Under the pieces are notes generated by a model, which saw only the letters and a program-made list of their open reading frames with translations, was not told where the DNA came from and ran no database searches. Positions 21,678 through 34,289 of a DNA stretch of 64,000 nucleotides are shown piece after piece; the first letter of the stretch is position 1, and the number at the start of each line of letters is the position of its first letter. The DNA is taken from assembly GCA_035610365.1 (NCBI GenBank), contig CM069433.1, forward strand, positions 191,464,760 to 191,528,759. The letters run 5' to 3'. Origin of the DNA: Aquatica leii (lineage: Eukaryota; Arthropoda; Insecta; Coleoptera; Lampyridae). The position numbers and the translations under genes were made by a program.

Positions 21678-24600
21678 CTAGACGACCACTTTTGGCTTGC
21701 CTCTGGGTGGTTTTCGGATGCGGTATATAACGTCGTTAATACGCTGCACGACTTCATAGGGGCCCTCCCATTGCCTTTGCAGCTTCGGCGACAAACCACG
21801 TCTCCTTTGAGGGTTATACAACCAGACCATATCGCCAGGTTGAAACCCACCATTTTGCGCCTTGACGTCATATCTTGTTTTCACCTTGTCGCTGGCAATT
21901 TGTGTGTTTTTACGGACCTCTTCATGTATTTCGTCTAACCTCTTGGCCAGCTTGCTGACGTAATCTTCTCCAGCAACTTCTTCTTCCGGTCTTCGCCCAA
22001 ATTGAAGATCGCATGGTAATCTTATCTCACGACCGAGCATGACACAGGATGGTGTTTGGCCTGTGCTTTCGTGAACGGATGATCGGTATGCCATTAAGAA
22101 AAAGTGCAAGTACTGATCCCAGTCTCTTTGATGTTCGGACACTACCTTGGCTAAGTACTTGCCCATTGTTCGATTCATCCGTTCAACCATGCCGTCAGAT
22201 TGAGGATGAAGAGGCGTTGTCCTAGTCTTCTTAATTCCTAACAGTCGGCAAACTACTTGAAACAGCGCAGACTCAAAATTGCGGCCTTGATCGGAGTGTA
22301 ATTCCAACGAAACTCCAAACCGGCAGAAAAACTCCTTTACTAATACGTCTGCGACTGTAGCTGCTTCCTGGTTAGGTAGGGCGTAAGCCTCCGTCCATTT
22401 CGTGAAATAATCCATCGCCACCAGGATGTATTTATTTCCCGAATCGGATTCTGGGAACGGCCCTGCGATGTCAATCGCTACTCTTTCCAAAGGGCTTCCT
22501 ACGTTGTATTGTTTCATGGGTGCTTTGCGCTTTCTCACTGGACCATTTCCTGAAGCGCAGACTATGCATTTACGGCACCATTTCATGACGTCCTCTTTGC
22601 AGTTCATCCAGTAGAATCGTTCTCGCACTTTACCCAACGTCTTCTTAATGCCAAAGTGTCCTCCTGATGTCCCATCGTGGAGATGCTTCAACACTTCGGT
22701 CACCCTGCTCTTCGGCACTACCAGCTGTAGTCTGTTTCCCGTGCCCTCGGCACTTTCTAAGGATCGCTTAAGAAGACCGTCTTCTACTATCAAAGAGTCC
22801 CACTGCGCCCAGTACGCTTTGATGTTTCTGCCCAAAGCACTCATTTCTTCCCAGGTTGGTCGTCGCCCGCTTTCTTTCCAGTCCAGGAGTAGTTTTATTT
22901 CAGGGTCGTCTTCTTGTTCGCGACGTAACTGCTCAGGTTCCCACTCATCATCAACCATAGCAGTTCTCCGGAGGCATTCGACTTTTTCTTCCAGTCGCGA
23001 ACAATGGCTGCAGTCCGTCGGACATGGTCTTCTGGACAAGGCGTCAGCGTTCCGATGACTGCTTCCGGCACGGTGTTCTGTGTCATAGTCATACTCTTGC
23101 AGTCTCTCGATCCATCTTGCTACTTGTCCTTCTGGGTAACGGAACTGCAGTACCCATTTTAAAGCGGCGTGGTCTGTTCGCAGTAAAAATTTTCGTCCAT
23201 ACAAATACTTGTAGAAATGTTCGATGGACTTAACGACTGCTAACAGCTCCCTCCTAGTCACGCAATAATTCCTTTCTGGCCTGGACAAAACCTTGCTAAA
23301 GTACGCGATAACCTTTTCTTGTCCATCTTGAACCTGCGAAAGGACCGCGCCTATGGCCAGATTGCTTGCGTCGGTACCCAAAACAAATTTTCCATCTTCC
23401 CTTGGATAACTCAGAATTGGCGAAGTGACTAGGGCTTGTTTTAGTTGATTAAAAGAATTTTCGCAGTCTTCATCCCATCTAAATTCTGCTTTTTCTTCGG
23501 TTAATTTTGTCAATGGTTTGGCAATATTGGCAAACCCGGGTACAAATCTCCTATAATAAGTGCACAACCCAAGGAAACTTCGGACCTAATGTTTGTCGAT
23601 CGGTCTTGGCCATGCTTGCACTGCTCGGATTTTGTCTGGGTCAGCCCTTACTCCATCTCTAGATACGACGTGGCCAAGGTATTGGACTTCCTTCTTAAAT
23701 ACGTGGCACTTCTTTGGGCTCAGTTTGAGGTTAGCCCCACGTAATCGCTGGAACACTTCCTTCAAGTTGTTCAAGTGTTCTTCAAACGACCTTCCAACCA
23801 CAATCACGTCGTCCAGGTAAACCAAGCACGTCTTCCAAGACAACCCGCGCAAGATGGTCTCCATCAAACGCTCGAACGTTGCAGGAGCGTTACACAGGCC
23901 GAAGGGCATTACAGTGAACTGCTACAAACCAGTTCCGATCGTAAAAGCTGTTTTTTCACGATCCTTGGATTCTAATTCTACCTGCCAGTATCCACTCTTT
24001 AAATCTAACGTAGAAAACCACTGGGATCCTGACAGGGTGTCTAGCGCATCGTCAATTCTGGGTAAAGGATAGTTGTCCTTTTTGGTCACGTCGTTTAGCT
24101 GTCTGTAGTCTACACAAAACCTCGTTGATCCATCCTTCTTCTTTACGAGTACCACTGCGGATGCCCATGGGCTACTTGAAGGTTCAATCACGCCTTCCCT
24201 CTCCATATCCGTAATTATTTGTTCGGCTTCTTCTCTTATCGCCAAAAGAAGTCTGCGTGGATGTTGTCGTATCGGCCGAGCGTCTCCGGTATTAATTTTG
24301 TGTTTCACCACGTTAGTTCTTCCTTTGGAACCACTCTCCAGCGCGAACACATCTTGGTACTCTTGGATCAACACTTTAACTTTAGCCAGCTGGTCTTGGC
24401 TGAGGTTTTGGCATTTGGTGGTAAGAATGTCCAATAGATGTTGTGGACACTTCTTCGGCGACGTATCTTCGTTCGACTTCACGCATCTCACAATTTGTGA
24501 TACTGGCGTGCATTGGCCTACCACGGTCTTCTTTTTCAACGTTACAGGATCTGAGTTGATGTTTAAGATCCTTACTGGCATCGTGTTCTTTACTCGTACT

Positions 24601-25193
24601 AAGGTTCTGGCAACGAGTAGTCCCTTTTCAACTAAGCCGCCTTCCATTGGTTCAATCGCGCGTATGTAGCCTTCCCAGAGATTTCCATCCAGGCGTGCCA
24701 TCACCACACTTTCCGTCCTTGCAGGCAGAATCACGTCTTCACTCAATAAGACTCGCACGGCTGCCTTCTCTGACGAATGAAAAGGAATTTCTTCATTGTC
24801 GATCTTCAGGGCATCGTTCTTCATATCCAAATGGAACCCATACTTCTTTATCACGTTCATTCCCAGGATAACTTCTTCCGTGATGTCGGCTACCAGTACT
24901 TGATGGTCGAGTACTCCATTTCCCAAACCAATGGTTACTTTGACATGTCCGTGAGTAGGTATTTCTTCGCCCGTCGCCGTTCGAAGTCGTACTGTTGCTG
25001 GTGATGTCTTCTCGTTTTCCAATAAGATGTCCGGACAAATGATGGTCTTTGTCGCTCCCGTGTCAACCAGTAACTGAACGCTTCTTCCATTGATCTTGCC
25101 ATCGAGATAAATGCTATGCAACTGCTCCCTAGGCGATGCCATTTGAATGGTAATCTCCGGAGCATGGCTCGTTGAGGTCGACTTTCGCCCCAT
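21678..25193 (-). pseudogene. Gypsy pol: protease, reverse transcriptase, RNase H, integrase (two in-frame stops)
   Basis: One frame runs throughout. Protease LVDTGATKTII (about 25070). RT FCVDYRQLNDVTKKDNYPLP (about 24110-24060), MPFGLCNAPATF (23909) and active site YLDDVIVVG (about 23820). RNase H VLGTDASN (about 23380), RRELLAVV and LRTDHAALKWVL. Integrase zinc region HLHDGTSGGHFG with CRKCIVC (about 22680-22550), catalytic DDE from AIDIAGPFP, LHSDQGRNF and GMVERMNR, then a GPY/F-like end (WEGPYEVVQRI). TAG stops interrupt it just after FTIGTGL (about 23922) and after RPIDKH (about 23586). Both are isolated, with the frame intact on either side. Gag is in a different frame and ends 14 bp before the first Met, so a frameshift may link them. 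No chromodomain was seen. Confidence 0.93.
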
Positions 25194-25207
25194 TTGGTCG
25201 ACCTGTT

Positions 25208-26401
25208 CTAGTTTTCCGGACGCTCTTCTGGTCTTCTTTTGGGCTTAGTACAACGGCGTCGTACGTGGCCCACTTCTCCGCAGTTCCAGCACGTCAGTTC
25301 TCTTCCTCGAGCTACTCGTTCCCGAAATACCCGTCGCACTATGTCTTCAATGCTTTCTTCTGTGTGCGAGGATACTTCTGCAGCACAACGGAGCTTATGG
25401 CTGCCTCGGTGCGACGCTTGTTTCGCCGCCTTGAACTCCAAAGCATGGGTTAATGCGTCATCCAACGTCTTCGGTCGAGCTAACCGGAGAGTCTGCTGTG
25501 TTTCGCTGTCTCTGAGGCCGTCTACAAAGGTTTGAATAGCCAATTGCTCCAAGAAGTTATCTGGCGCTGTAGGATACGCAAGCCGTGTTAGTCTGGCGAT
25601 GTCAGCCTCAAACTCTTGAAGACTTTCGGCAGCTTTTTGAACCCGACTTTTAATTTGAGCCTGGTATACTTGTTGAAGATGAGCATCCTCATATCTCATT
25701 TCTAATCGTGATATTAAGAGTTCGTAATTTTCTTGCAGGTGGTCCGGAACAGTTTGTAAAATTCCAAGCGCTTCTCCACGTAAGGACACTATTAAAGACG
25801 TCGTTTTCTGCTTGTTGCTCCAACCATTAGCAGTAGCTGCGGCTTCAAACTGCTTGCAGTAGGTTGACCATGGAACTTTACCATCAAAATTCGGTGGTAC
25901 AACTTTGAACTTGTGAGTGTTTTCTTCTCGATGGTCCATTATTAAATCTTCACTCGTAACGCTTTCTTCACCGTGACAATTCATTTGGGTCATTCTTTCT
26001 TCAAGCAGTTGTATTCTTTCTCTCAATTTTTTCTCTAGCTTGTCTTCTATGGTTCTTGAATTTTCTTTTAACTTCTCTTCTATTATGTCATTCACAGAAT
26101 CGCAAATTTCTTCTTTTAAGTTTAACATGTCTGCTTGGGTTTCCTCTTGAACAATTTTAATTTGATTTTCTATGCTCGTTCGTATTTCTTCTTTTAAACT
26201 TCTAGAATTTTCCAACAACTTTTCTTCCATTTTTCTAGAATTTTCTTCCATTTTCTGAGAATGTTCGGAGAGTTTTTCTTCAATTTTCTGTGAAGTTTCG
26301 CCCATTTTTCTATTATTTTCTTCCATATTTTTGTTCATTGATTCGAGAATTTCAAATATTTTTGAATCCATTTTTTCTTTTTGCGAACGCGTCACCGGCA
26401 T
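25208..26401 (-). CDS. Gypsy gag polyprotein
   Basis: Start chosen at the ATG giving MPVTRSQKEKMD (26401); an upstream in-frame ATG at 26470 also exists. About 130 N-terminal residues are a Glu/Lys-rich coiled coil with repeated KMEEN/KIEEKL units. A capsid-like segment follows (KFKVVPPNFDGKVPWSTYCKQ to LEFKAAKQA), with YCKQFEAAA and QAQIKSRVQKAAESLQEFEAD typical of Gypsy gag. It ends with one CCHC zinc knuckle, CWNCGEVGHVRRRC, for nucleic-acid binding. It is intact in this copy. The protein would assemble virus-like particles in the cytoplasm. Confidence 0.92.
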   Translation of the reverse strand: MPVTRSQKEKMDSKIFEILESMNKNMEENNRKMGETSQKIEEKLSEHSQKMEENSRKMEEKLLENSRSLKEEIRTSIENQIKIVQEETQADMLNLKEEICDSVNDIIEEKLKENSRTIEDKLEKKLRERIQLLEERMTQMNCHGEESVTSEDLIMDHREENTHKFKVVPPNFDGKVPWSTYCKQFEAAATANGWSNKQKTTSLIVSLRGEALGILQTVPDHLQENYELLISRLEMRYEDAHLQQVYQAQIKSRVQKAAESLQEFEADIARLTRLAYPTAPDNFLEQLAIQTFVDGLRDSETQQTLRLARPKTLDDALTHALEFKAAKQASHRGSHKLRCAAEVSSHTEESIEDIVRRVFRERVARGRELTCWNCGEVGHVRRRCTKPKRRPEERPEN

Positions 26402-26681
26402 AAATTTAAATATAACACGAATATAAAGTTTAAATACACTACTTTTTAAAATGCAGTTTTTATATAACACAAAATTTTAATAACGATCCACTTGTTAATA
26501 TTAAACGGAAACGAATTTAATTAATATCGCGAACACGCACTTGTTAAAAGAAAAAGTTTAATAAACACTATTTTATACTTTATAAATAAACACGCGTATC
26601 GCGCAATCAATTACGGGAGCTATATCAAATAACTTAATGGTATTCACACTAAAAATCGCGAACGGTTTGTTCTATTCGATA

Positions 26682-26699
26682 CCTCAACACCTGACGCCA
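26682..26699 (-). promoter_or_regulatory. primer-binding-site candidate of the Gypsy element
   Basis: Read on the minus strand, the 5' LTR ends ...GCAACA, then one G, then TGGCGTCAGGTGTTGAGG. TGG at this position matches the CCA end of a priming tRNA. The tRNA could not be assigned with confidence. Confidence 0.6.
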
Positions 26700-26700
26700 C

Positions 26701-27164
26701 TGTTGCGTATCTATTTGTTAAAAACTAATTTATTTATAACGACTAAAAATACGTTTACTTAATCTAGAAATATGTACACTTTTAAATTAACCGAACTAAT
26801 TAAATCTAATAATATTTAATGAAAACACTTACAGGAATTTATGTATAACCGTTGTATAACTTAAGATAAGATAACATCCTCGGATTTCACACTGTAAGTC
26901 ACGTTCACTCGATTCGGTGTACACTGTTATTTATTTAAAACTCCGCACGTGCTAATCACTTGTTTATCTTCACTTGAATAATCTTCTTAATACTGCATGC
27001 ATTCACATTCCAGCAATAACTGACCTACGGTTTCCATGTTCGGCATTTATAGACATCGGCGAATCCTTCTCGAATCCTTCTCGAACGTTCCCTACTTTTC
27101 GCTATATCTTCTAGACAGCTTCTAGAAGGCTCTTGCATTTGTAAATAATTTCTCGAACGTTTCA
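26701..27164 (-). repeat. Gypsy 5' LTR
   Basis: 464 bp, the partner of 20553-21020. It contains an 11-bp tandem duplication, gaatccttctc twice at about 27060-27083, where the 3' LTR has only one. It lacks or alters short segments relative to the 3' LTR, so the pair has diverged noticeably since insertion. Confidence 0.9.
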
Positions 27165-29089
27165 ATATGAATGTAAAACGTATCCCTACACCTGCAGTTT
27201 CTTAACGTAATAGCTAGTAATAATTACTACTTCAGTAATATTATCCTCAACATTTATGAAGAGTGCAAGCTTGCAATCGTCAATTTAGATTTTCCTACAC
27301 TGCCCTTGAATACGACCAATAGTCGATCGGATCAATTAAACGTAAACAGTAAGAGTAAATTGAGAAATAAGCCAAATGTTGTATAATACACTCGACTAAA
27401 AGTAAAATATTAATTAGTGATCTTATATACAATAAAAGCAGCTGAAGGCTTAATATAAGTATTAACGCTGAAAGCTTAAAATGATTAAAAACAGCCGAAG
27501 AGTTTATTCAAAGAAATGCAAATATATACGTTACACAAATTATAAAATTAGACACAATTAATTACGCTGTAGGCATAAAATAAGTAACACCACATAGCAG
27601 AGAAAGTTTTCTAGTTAATGACAGCTAGCCAAAGCCAAAGTCCCCATTTTGCAGTAACCACTGAAGTCATCCACACAAATTATTTATACGGGATTGGAAT
27701 TAATCTACCAAAAATTAGACACGTGTAAAGTACCTTTCATAAATAGATTTATAGAGAAAGACTCCGAGACTGTCTTTGCTGTAATAACTTTAAATTTTTG
27801 CACTTTGTTACCACACCTGCACACAGTTTCTTTAAGTAGCGAAAAACCGATGTAACAACCTCCAAACACAAGAATCTTTATTCGTAACCTAATTCGCTAA
27901 AATCGTAATATTCCAACTACGTGCAGCAACAATTGAAAAAAATGGACCGGAAACTAGTATTCGACGATGCATTTCCATTCGAATATCAAATTATAGAACC
28001 AGTGGCGCGCACAACCACTACTGTACCAAAAATGTTGTTAAAATACGAATTGTGAAAACTTAATGACTAATGACACGTAACACTTATCTTTTGCGAAATT
28101 ACCAAAAACCAACCATGACCTTTGTTGTAAACTTGTCCAAGGTCTCAAATAATAAATATTTTAATAAAAAGCCATTTAAAAAAATCAGTTTTTGAATACT
28201 ACAAAGCACGCAAATATAAACGTCACTTAAAAATTATGCTGTATTTTGCAAACACTATAAAGCGGTCATATCTTTTGATGGTAGCTTTTTTTTGTTGTAT
28301 TTTAATTTTTGGGTTAACAGACTAGCTAGCATGTTTTTCAGACAGCACAAAAGCACTTAGCAACAATTCTTGCAGTGTCACGTTGTCTGTGCCCATCTTG
28401 TACTAACGTTACAATTCTTGCGACATCAACAAGTTTCACTTATTATGACTTGTTAGATGAAAACTACAATCAACAAAATAAAATTAGAATTAAATTAAAC
28501 TAAAACACAGCAAAGTGAGTTATAACTAGCGCAAATCATCATCAGAGTAATTGTTTTCTAATTCTAAAAAAAATGTGTTGCGTTTGTAAACATTAAAAAA
28601 CGAAAACTAAACGTCGTGTCATGTCTATGATAACCAGGTAACGTTAGTGTGACGCATAATAAAACAAATAAAATGTTATGGTAATTTTTACCATACACAA
28701 AAGTAATTGCATCAGCGGCAAAGCCAGAAAACTGAAAATAATACTTTCAAAAAAACTCACTTCGCTCAAATTTTTTATGACACTTTAGATCCGTGTAGAC
28801 ATAACGCTCTGAAATAAATTTTAATTGCAAATTTGTTATTAAAAAAAAGATAACCAACGGTATTTTCTAAGGATGCAGAACATGTTTGATATACGACTTG
28901 ACACAACACGGTCCTGGAAGAAAAACTAACGTATTAAATAAAACTAAACATTTAAACCAAAAGTAAAACGTCAAAAAATTAAAAAAAAAATGTAAATTTA
29001 ACAAAAATAAAGAGAAGAAAATTTCTCGTGTTAAATAACATTAATCGTTAACACTTAAGGTAAAAAGCAAATAGATAAATTAAAAAAAG
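27165..29089. other. AT-rich noncoding stretch
   Basis: No coding frame, repeat partner or RNA gene was recognised between the Gypsy 5' LTR and the LINE remnant. Confidence 0.6.
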
Positions 29090-31440
29090 AAATGCGAAAA
29101 AAATTTCTTCTATTTGCATTTCCAGGTGTCGCGTTCCTGTGCCCATTTCTTTCAGGTCTTTTTCAGTTTTCATTTATTCTAGTATCTTTCCTTTCTCCTG
29201 TCCTATTTCTCAAATTTGATTCATCCATTTTCTTCTGGGTATTCCCATCTGCTTCTTGGTTAGTTTTCCCAATTCCATCATGTTTCTTGATTATTCTATC
29301 TGGTTTCTTTCTCACTATATGCCTATCCAATACGTTTTCTATTATTGGCCCTTGTTTTGTTATATCTCAAATGTTTTTCTCTTGATTTTACATCGTATTT
29401 CCTATTATTAGGTCGTTTCTCTTACAAAAATCTATCATTTTTATTCTATTCTTATTTATAGTTTCCTCTCCATATTTTCCCATATATCCCATTCCTCTGT
29501 TATGGCCTTTACCGATCTGCTGTTCCAATCCTCCATGATTATTGTCCTCACATTCTCTTTATGCAATTTGTCTTATATTTGTTGCAAGTTCATGTAAAAT
29601 TCTACGTTTTTTTCCTCTTCTGCTCCTTCAATTGCATCATATATTTGTATGATGTTGATTATTTCTTTCAGTTTTATACCGAATACCATTATTTTCGAGT
29701 TAATCGCTCTAAAGGCTTTTATTCTTTTATTTATTTCTTCTATAATAATTATTCCTACATCCTCCTTTCCTCTTTGTTCTGTTTCAACCCCGAGTAGTAT
29801 ATTATATGGTTGTTTGTTAGATAAGTACTTTTTTCGCTTTTTCCTTAGTCTTAATTACCTAAAATTTGTATGTTGTTACGTGCATAAATTTAAATAATGC
29901 ATTACCCTGTATATTAGTTTAATTAAAAATTACTTTTATATTTCTCGACGCCATCTATCGGGTTCGTTGGTCACTTTGTATTGAGTAGGCGATATCCGGC
30001 GAGAGACCGGCATTTTGACTTTAACATCGTGCATGTTAGTACCTATGTCTGCGTGAATTGAAAATCGTTTTCAAAAATCATCCACGTGTTGGGACACGAT
30101 GGAAAATAGAAGTCTTCTGAATTAATTGATTTCATCCACGCAGAGTAAGTGGTTTTGTTCTTTCTTTAATTAAAGGTAATTTTTTATGTCTTTTGTTAGC
30201 GCCATGTGCTACCTCCTAACTATGGGTATTCTTATCGTCATCTAAAATCTTCAAGAGAAAATTATAATCGGAAGCTGTAGAGCTAAGAACGTTGCGATAC
30301 CAGTGCAGAATTTCGATTCGGAGGCAATTAATTACATTATTGAATGTCACCTGTTCGGAAGATCCTAATACGATAAGATTGAATTCTCTTCGGAGGCAAT
30401 AACTTAATACCACCGTCGACGAAATTTAATGTAACAGCATACGATAAGTGTCGGTTCGATTACTTTCCTTTAAATGTGTCTTTTACTTATAGTTTGTGAG
30501 TCGCCAGGTAGACACGATTATTTTCAGGAAGTTTAATTGCAGGAAGCCATTAGAAAAAACGTTTTTCTGAAGGTAACCCTGGAATTTGGTAAGTCAATTT
30601 TTACTTATTTATTCGTTGTCGCTACGGTGAATACTCACGACTTACTATATTTACTAACGTCTTGTAAATTTGACAGTTATCATTTGCTTTCTTGTCTTCA
30701 TGTTTTTTATCCTAAGGTAATCTTTCGCTTCCTATCATCACTTTCTAGGTTTTACTACTATTTTCTTCTTTGTTTTTCCTTGCTGCTTTATCTCTATCTC
30801 TTCCCATTCTTCCATCTTCTCCAGTTGTTTTAAAAAATAAATATTATTCACTTTTAATTCATATAAGTTTTGCTTGGTATCATTTCTTCCTTGCGATCCT
30901 AATGTGGTTTATTAGGCGGCCCCTTTCTTTTAGGATTTGTTTTGAAACATTTTTATTAATCCTTTCAGGTAATTTGCTGCCTTAAGTATCTTCTATTTTT
31001 TCTGTAATTGCCTAGTTCTATCAGCACTGGTCAGTTCTTCTTTCTTTCCTAAGCTTCTCACTTCTTGAGTTTCTGTTTTCATTTTGATTTGAATGTCAAT
31101 ATGTTTAAGTATTATTCTCATTATTTTTTAGTTCCTGTAAGCTTTTCTCTTTTCCCTTGTATTACAATTTTCTTTTTTCGTATTCCTTTTTCTAGTAATT
31201 CAATCCTTATATTTTAAATTTTTATTTGTGTTTTAAGTTTTTCATTCTTCATTTTGAGTTCTGATTTGTTCCAACTCCTACTTTATATTGTCTAATTTAT
31301 TGATTATAATCTCTGTTTTATTACCAAATTTGTGTTTCTCATTTTGCATTGATTTCCTTAAGCATTTTATTAATCTTTGTAGTTTTATATTTATTTTGTA
31401 TTTATTCTAGAAATTTTCTCCTCTTTACTATTATGGTATT
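29090..31440 (-). pseudogene. non-LTR retrotransposon (LINE) remnant
   Basis: On the minus strand three pieces can be read. About 31430-30770 is Lys/Glu-rich, coiled-coil-like sequence typical of a LINE ORF1 (RIELLEKGIRKKKIVIQGKR, then ERGRLINHIRIARKK). About 29800-29370 is an APE-type endonuclease (KIMVFGIKLKEIINIIQIYD, EEEKNVEFYMNLQQ, GKGHNRGMGYMGKYGEE, MIDFCKRNDLIIGNTM). About 29345-29095 is a C-terminal tail like KLTKKQMGIPRRKWMNQI. The reverse transcriptase between endonuclease and tail is absent, so an internal deletion has joined them. The endonuclease wording resembles RTE-type elements; the clade is uncertain. The segment 29900-30560 is unassigned. Confidence 0.68.
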
Positions 31441-34289
31441 ACTTGGTAATGACCGCAAACAAACATATAATTTTTGTTTATAATTAAAAATTGAAATAAT
31501 ATATTAAAAAAATTTTACGTAAAAAATAAACACGATAAGAACCAATAGAAAAGAAACATAATTGCAAAAAAATTTCTAATAAAAAATACAAAGGAAAAAT
31601 GTTTTAAAGAAACAAATACAATAAATTTCAAATTTTGTTAAAATTCTAACCGAGAAAATTGCAAGATCAATGCTAGACTAGAAAACCGTTAAGTAAAAGA
31701 TGACAGTAGAAGTAATTTTTTAACAAATAAAGTCTTAATTTAACTTTAAAGTTCAAACTTTCTAGTAAATTAAACTAAAAATACAGATTTTTTCAAACTA
31801 ACAAGACACGTATTTGAAACAAAGTTTTTTATACTAAAACAGTGCTATTAAATTGATAGTGTCTAGACTTAAATAAATTTACAAGTTGTATAAAACGAAA
31901 TAATTTTGAATTTAAATCCAACTAATTTGTATTAAAGTTTTGTTTAAATAGGAACTTATAATTCAAGAAACATGAAAGTATAAACGCGTTGTAATTTCAA
32001 AATCTCGCTTGACAAACTTGTATAAAAACAAAAAAGTTTTTAAATTGAGTTTTAACTGTTTTAATAATAAGCACAATTAGAAATCACACAAAAACAGTTT
32101 AATAAGTTTTCAAATTTTACGGTAAAATTAAATTAGTTTTTAATAAAAATTGATGTGTATTGGAATTTGTAATAACAAGTTTTTCGTATAAAAAATATTT
32201 TATTAAAAAATTCTTAAGTGAACGAAATTTAAAATTTTTAATAAATCAATTCCTAGAAAAACTTATTAAAATAATTGAAATAATTTATTATAAATTAAAC
32301 GTGTTTTAAAATGACTCGCTTTAAAAAAACATTAAAATTTTTTTTCCATGCTCAAAATTATACCAAATCCAATATAAATAAAAAAAGAAACATTTTCAGA
32401 TAAAGTTCCTTAAATTTGTAGCACTTTCTAAATTCACCAAGCAATTATATTCACAACATTTTTTGTCTTTATTAGTAATTTTTATCTGAAAACACCTGAA
32501 CAGAGTCAGAATAAATAAATTCTAAAAATTCTTCTGGAAATACTTTTCACTTTTCCTCATTTAGAACTGACAATATTGACACTGTCACCGGTTATTCTTA
32601 TAACAACAAAGTAACTTTCAGAAGTAATATTAATTACTGTACGGTAAACACATAAATTTATTTTATGAGTTTCGTTTTGTGGGAGTTAATTAAAACGTAT
32701 TAAAGTACAGACTGTGTATAGGCGTTTCGATTACTTCCACATGACGGCAACGTTGAATAATGTCTGTATTAACATGCTGCAATAATTGTTTGAAATTGAT
32801 TATGAAAACAATAGACACCAAAACTACTATATTAAAGCATTTCATTAACTATTGTAATCTTAGGGAACACATTTACACCGTACAACAAAACTTACAGGAA
32901 AAAATTTATTTAAAATACTATTCATTTTGCGGTATACTACAAACCAAACTTTAAAAAATAAAACTAAATGAATCTAAAAAACTAAAAATATTCGAGTACT
33001 CAACGTGATTATTTCATAGCACGTTCATCGAATAAGTTCTAAAACTAGAAATTCAGTGCAGCAAATACTTTGAAATAAAAGAAACTCGATTAACGTACAA
33101 CAAAAACTCTAATAACTAATATAAATCTATGTTCTATAGCACAGGATGTGATATAAAAATTTAAAACAAGCGCACAACTAATCACTGTACGTGTACGTCT
33201 GCTAACTGAACCCCTACAACAGATAAACACAGCCAATACGTATAATGGCCAATTTCAGAACAAAAAAACACATTAATTGCTGCAGATATCGATATAACTT
33301 TTTATTAATGCACGTGATCACGAGTAAATTCGTGTAATCCGTAAAAACTAAAATATAGAAACTAAACACATTTAGGTATGAAATCTAAATTCTTGTTAAA
33401 CTAAAATTAAATTATAATCGTCTTTATAATTTTTAAAATTAATAGAACAAAACCAACTGTGATATAAATACCTAAAATTTATGTTATTAAAACAATACTT
33501 CAAACCCCGTTCAAGCAAACGATTTTCATTGTGTTGACGTACATAATTCTAATGTTCATAGAGGAAGAAAAAATATTTCATAAATTTCTCGCAAAGAAAC
33601 GAAAAACTGAATTCCTGTCAAAATGATTTAAACTCTCAAAATGTTTAGAAAAAGATCATGCGTCGTCTCAAAGAATTAAACAATTGGCAATAAATTCAAA
33701 CAAATCATTTGAGTCAAAAACATTTATTGCAATAACCGACAAATCGGTGTAAAAAGTGATGGCGCGTTTACGGCGAGGATAAATAATCATAGTGTAACGT
33801 GCACATTTTTTACGATTGAATACGTCTGATTTTGGTTAACATTTTTGTGTTCACTGTTTATGTAAATTCTTTTGCGCAATGCATTTGACGCATTGCACAT
33901 GCGTTATGAGCCTTCTTCTTAAGTACGAAGTCATCCTTCTGATCTTACGTTTCGCAATGAGGCGAAGCGGACATTATTTTGCGTGCTGCAAAAAGTGGAA
34001 TGACCACTTATTGAATTTGTGTTTGTGAATTTTTGCGTAATGGGGCAAAGTATTTAAGCCTGCGTTTTGTTGCAGCGTCTGCGTTTTGTTGAATTACCTG
34101 CGTTTGTTGAATTTACGAAATTTATAAAGATAAAACTCGATAATTCGAAGGGTTGTTTTTTTTATATGGTTTTTGGTTTCAAATCTTCGAAAAAGAATTA
34201 AGTATACGATTTACGGGAATTGCATCATATTGCGTCATTTTAACGAGTCGTATGATGGCCACGCCTAAATAGCAAGTTGCGCAATAATT
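31441..34289. other. AT-rich noncoding stretch
   Basis: No gene or recognisable transposon protein was found. Composition shifts near 33.8-34.2 kb, where less AT-rich sequence containing a TATA-like gtatttaagcc (about 34050) leads into the repeat at 34290. It could be the front part of an LTR, but no boundary could be fixed. Confidence 0.55.

Larger units (their letters stand above)
20553..27164 (-). mobile_element. Gypsy-type LTR retrotransposon with a macrodomain ORF, structurally complete
   Basis: Total 6612 bp on the minus strand: 5' LTR (26701-27164), primer-binding site, gag, protease-RT-RNase H-integrase, a third ORF with a macrodomain, polypurine tract, 3' LTR (20553-21020). Flanks are atac on the left and atat on the right, a possible 4-bp target duplication with one change. 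The LTRs differ by many substitutions and several indels, so the insertion is not recent. Even so, gag and ORF3 are open and pol is broken only by two stop codons. Confidence 0.93.

Noticed and set aside
22648..23058. Open frames of 60-140 codons on the plus strand across the Gypsy element (for example 22648-23058, 24298-24669)
   Set aside because: They are antisense to well-supported pol domains and show no protein family of their own.
29092..29385. 97-codon hydrophobic plus-strand frame that looks like a membrane protein
   Set aside because: The minus strand of the same DNA reads as the C-terminal tail of a LINE. The hydrophobic frame is its antisense.
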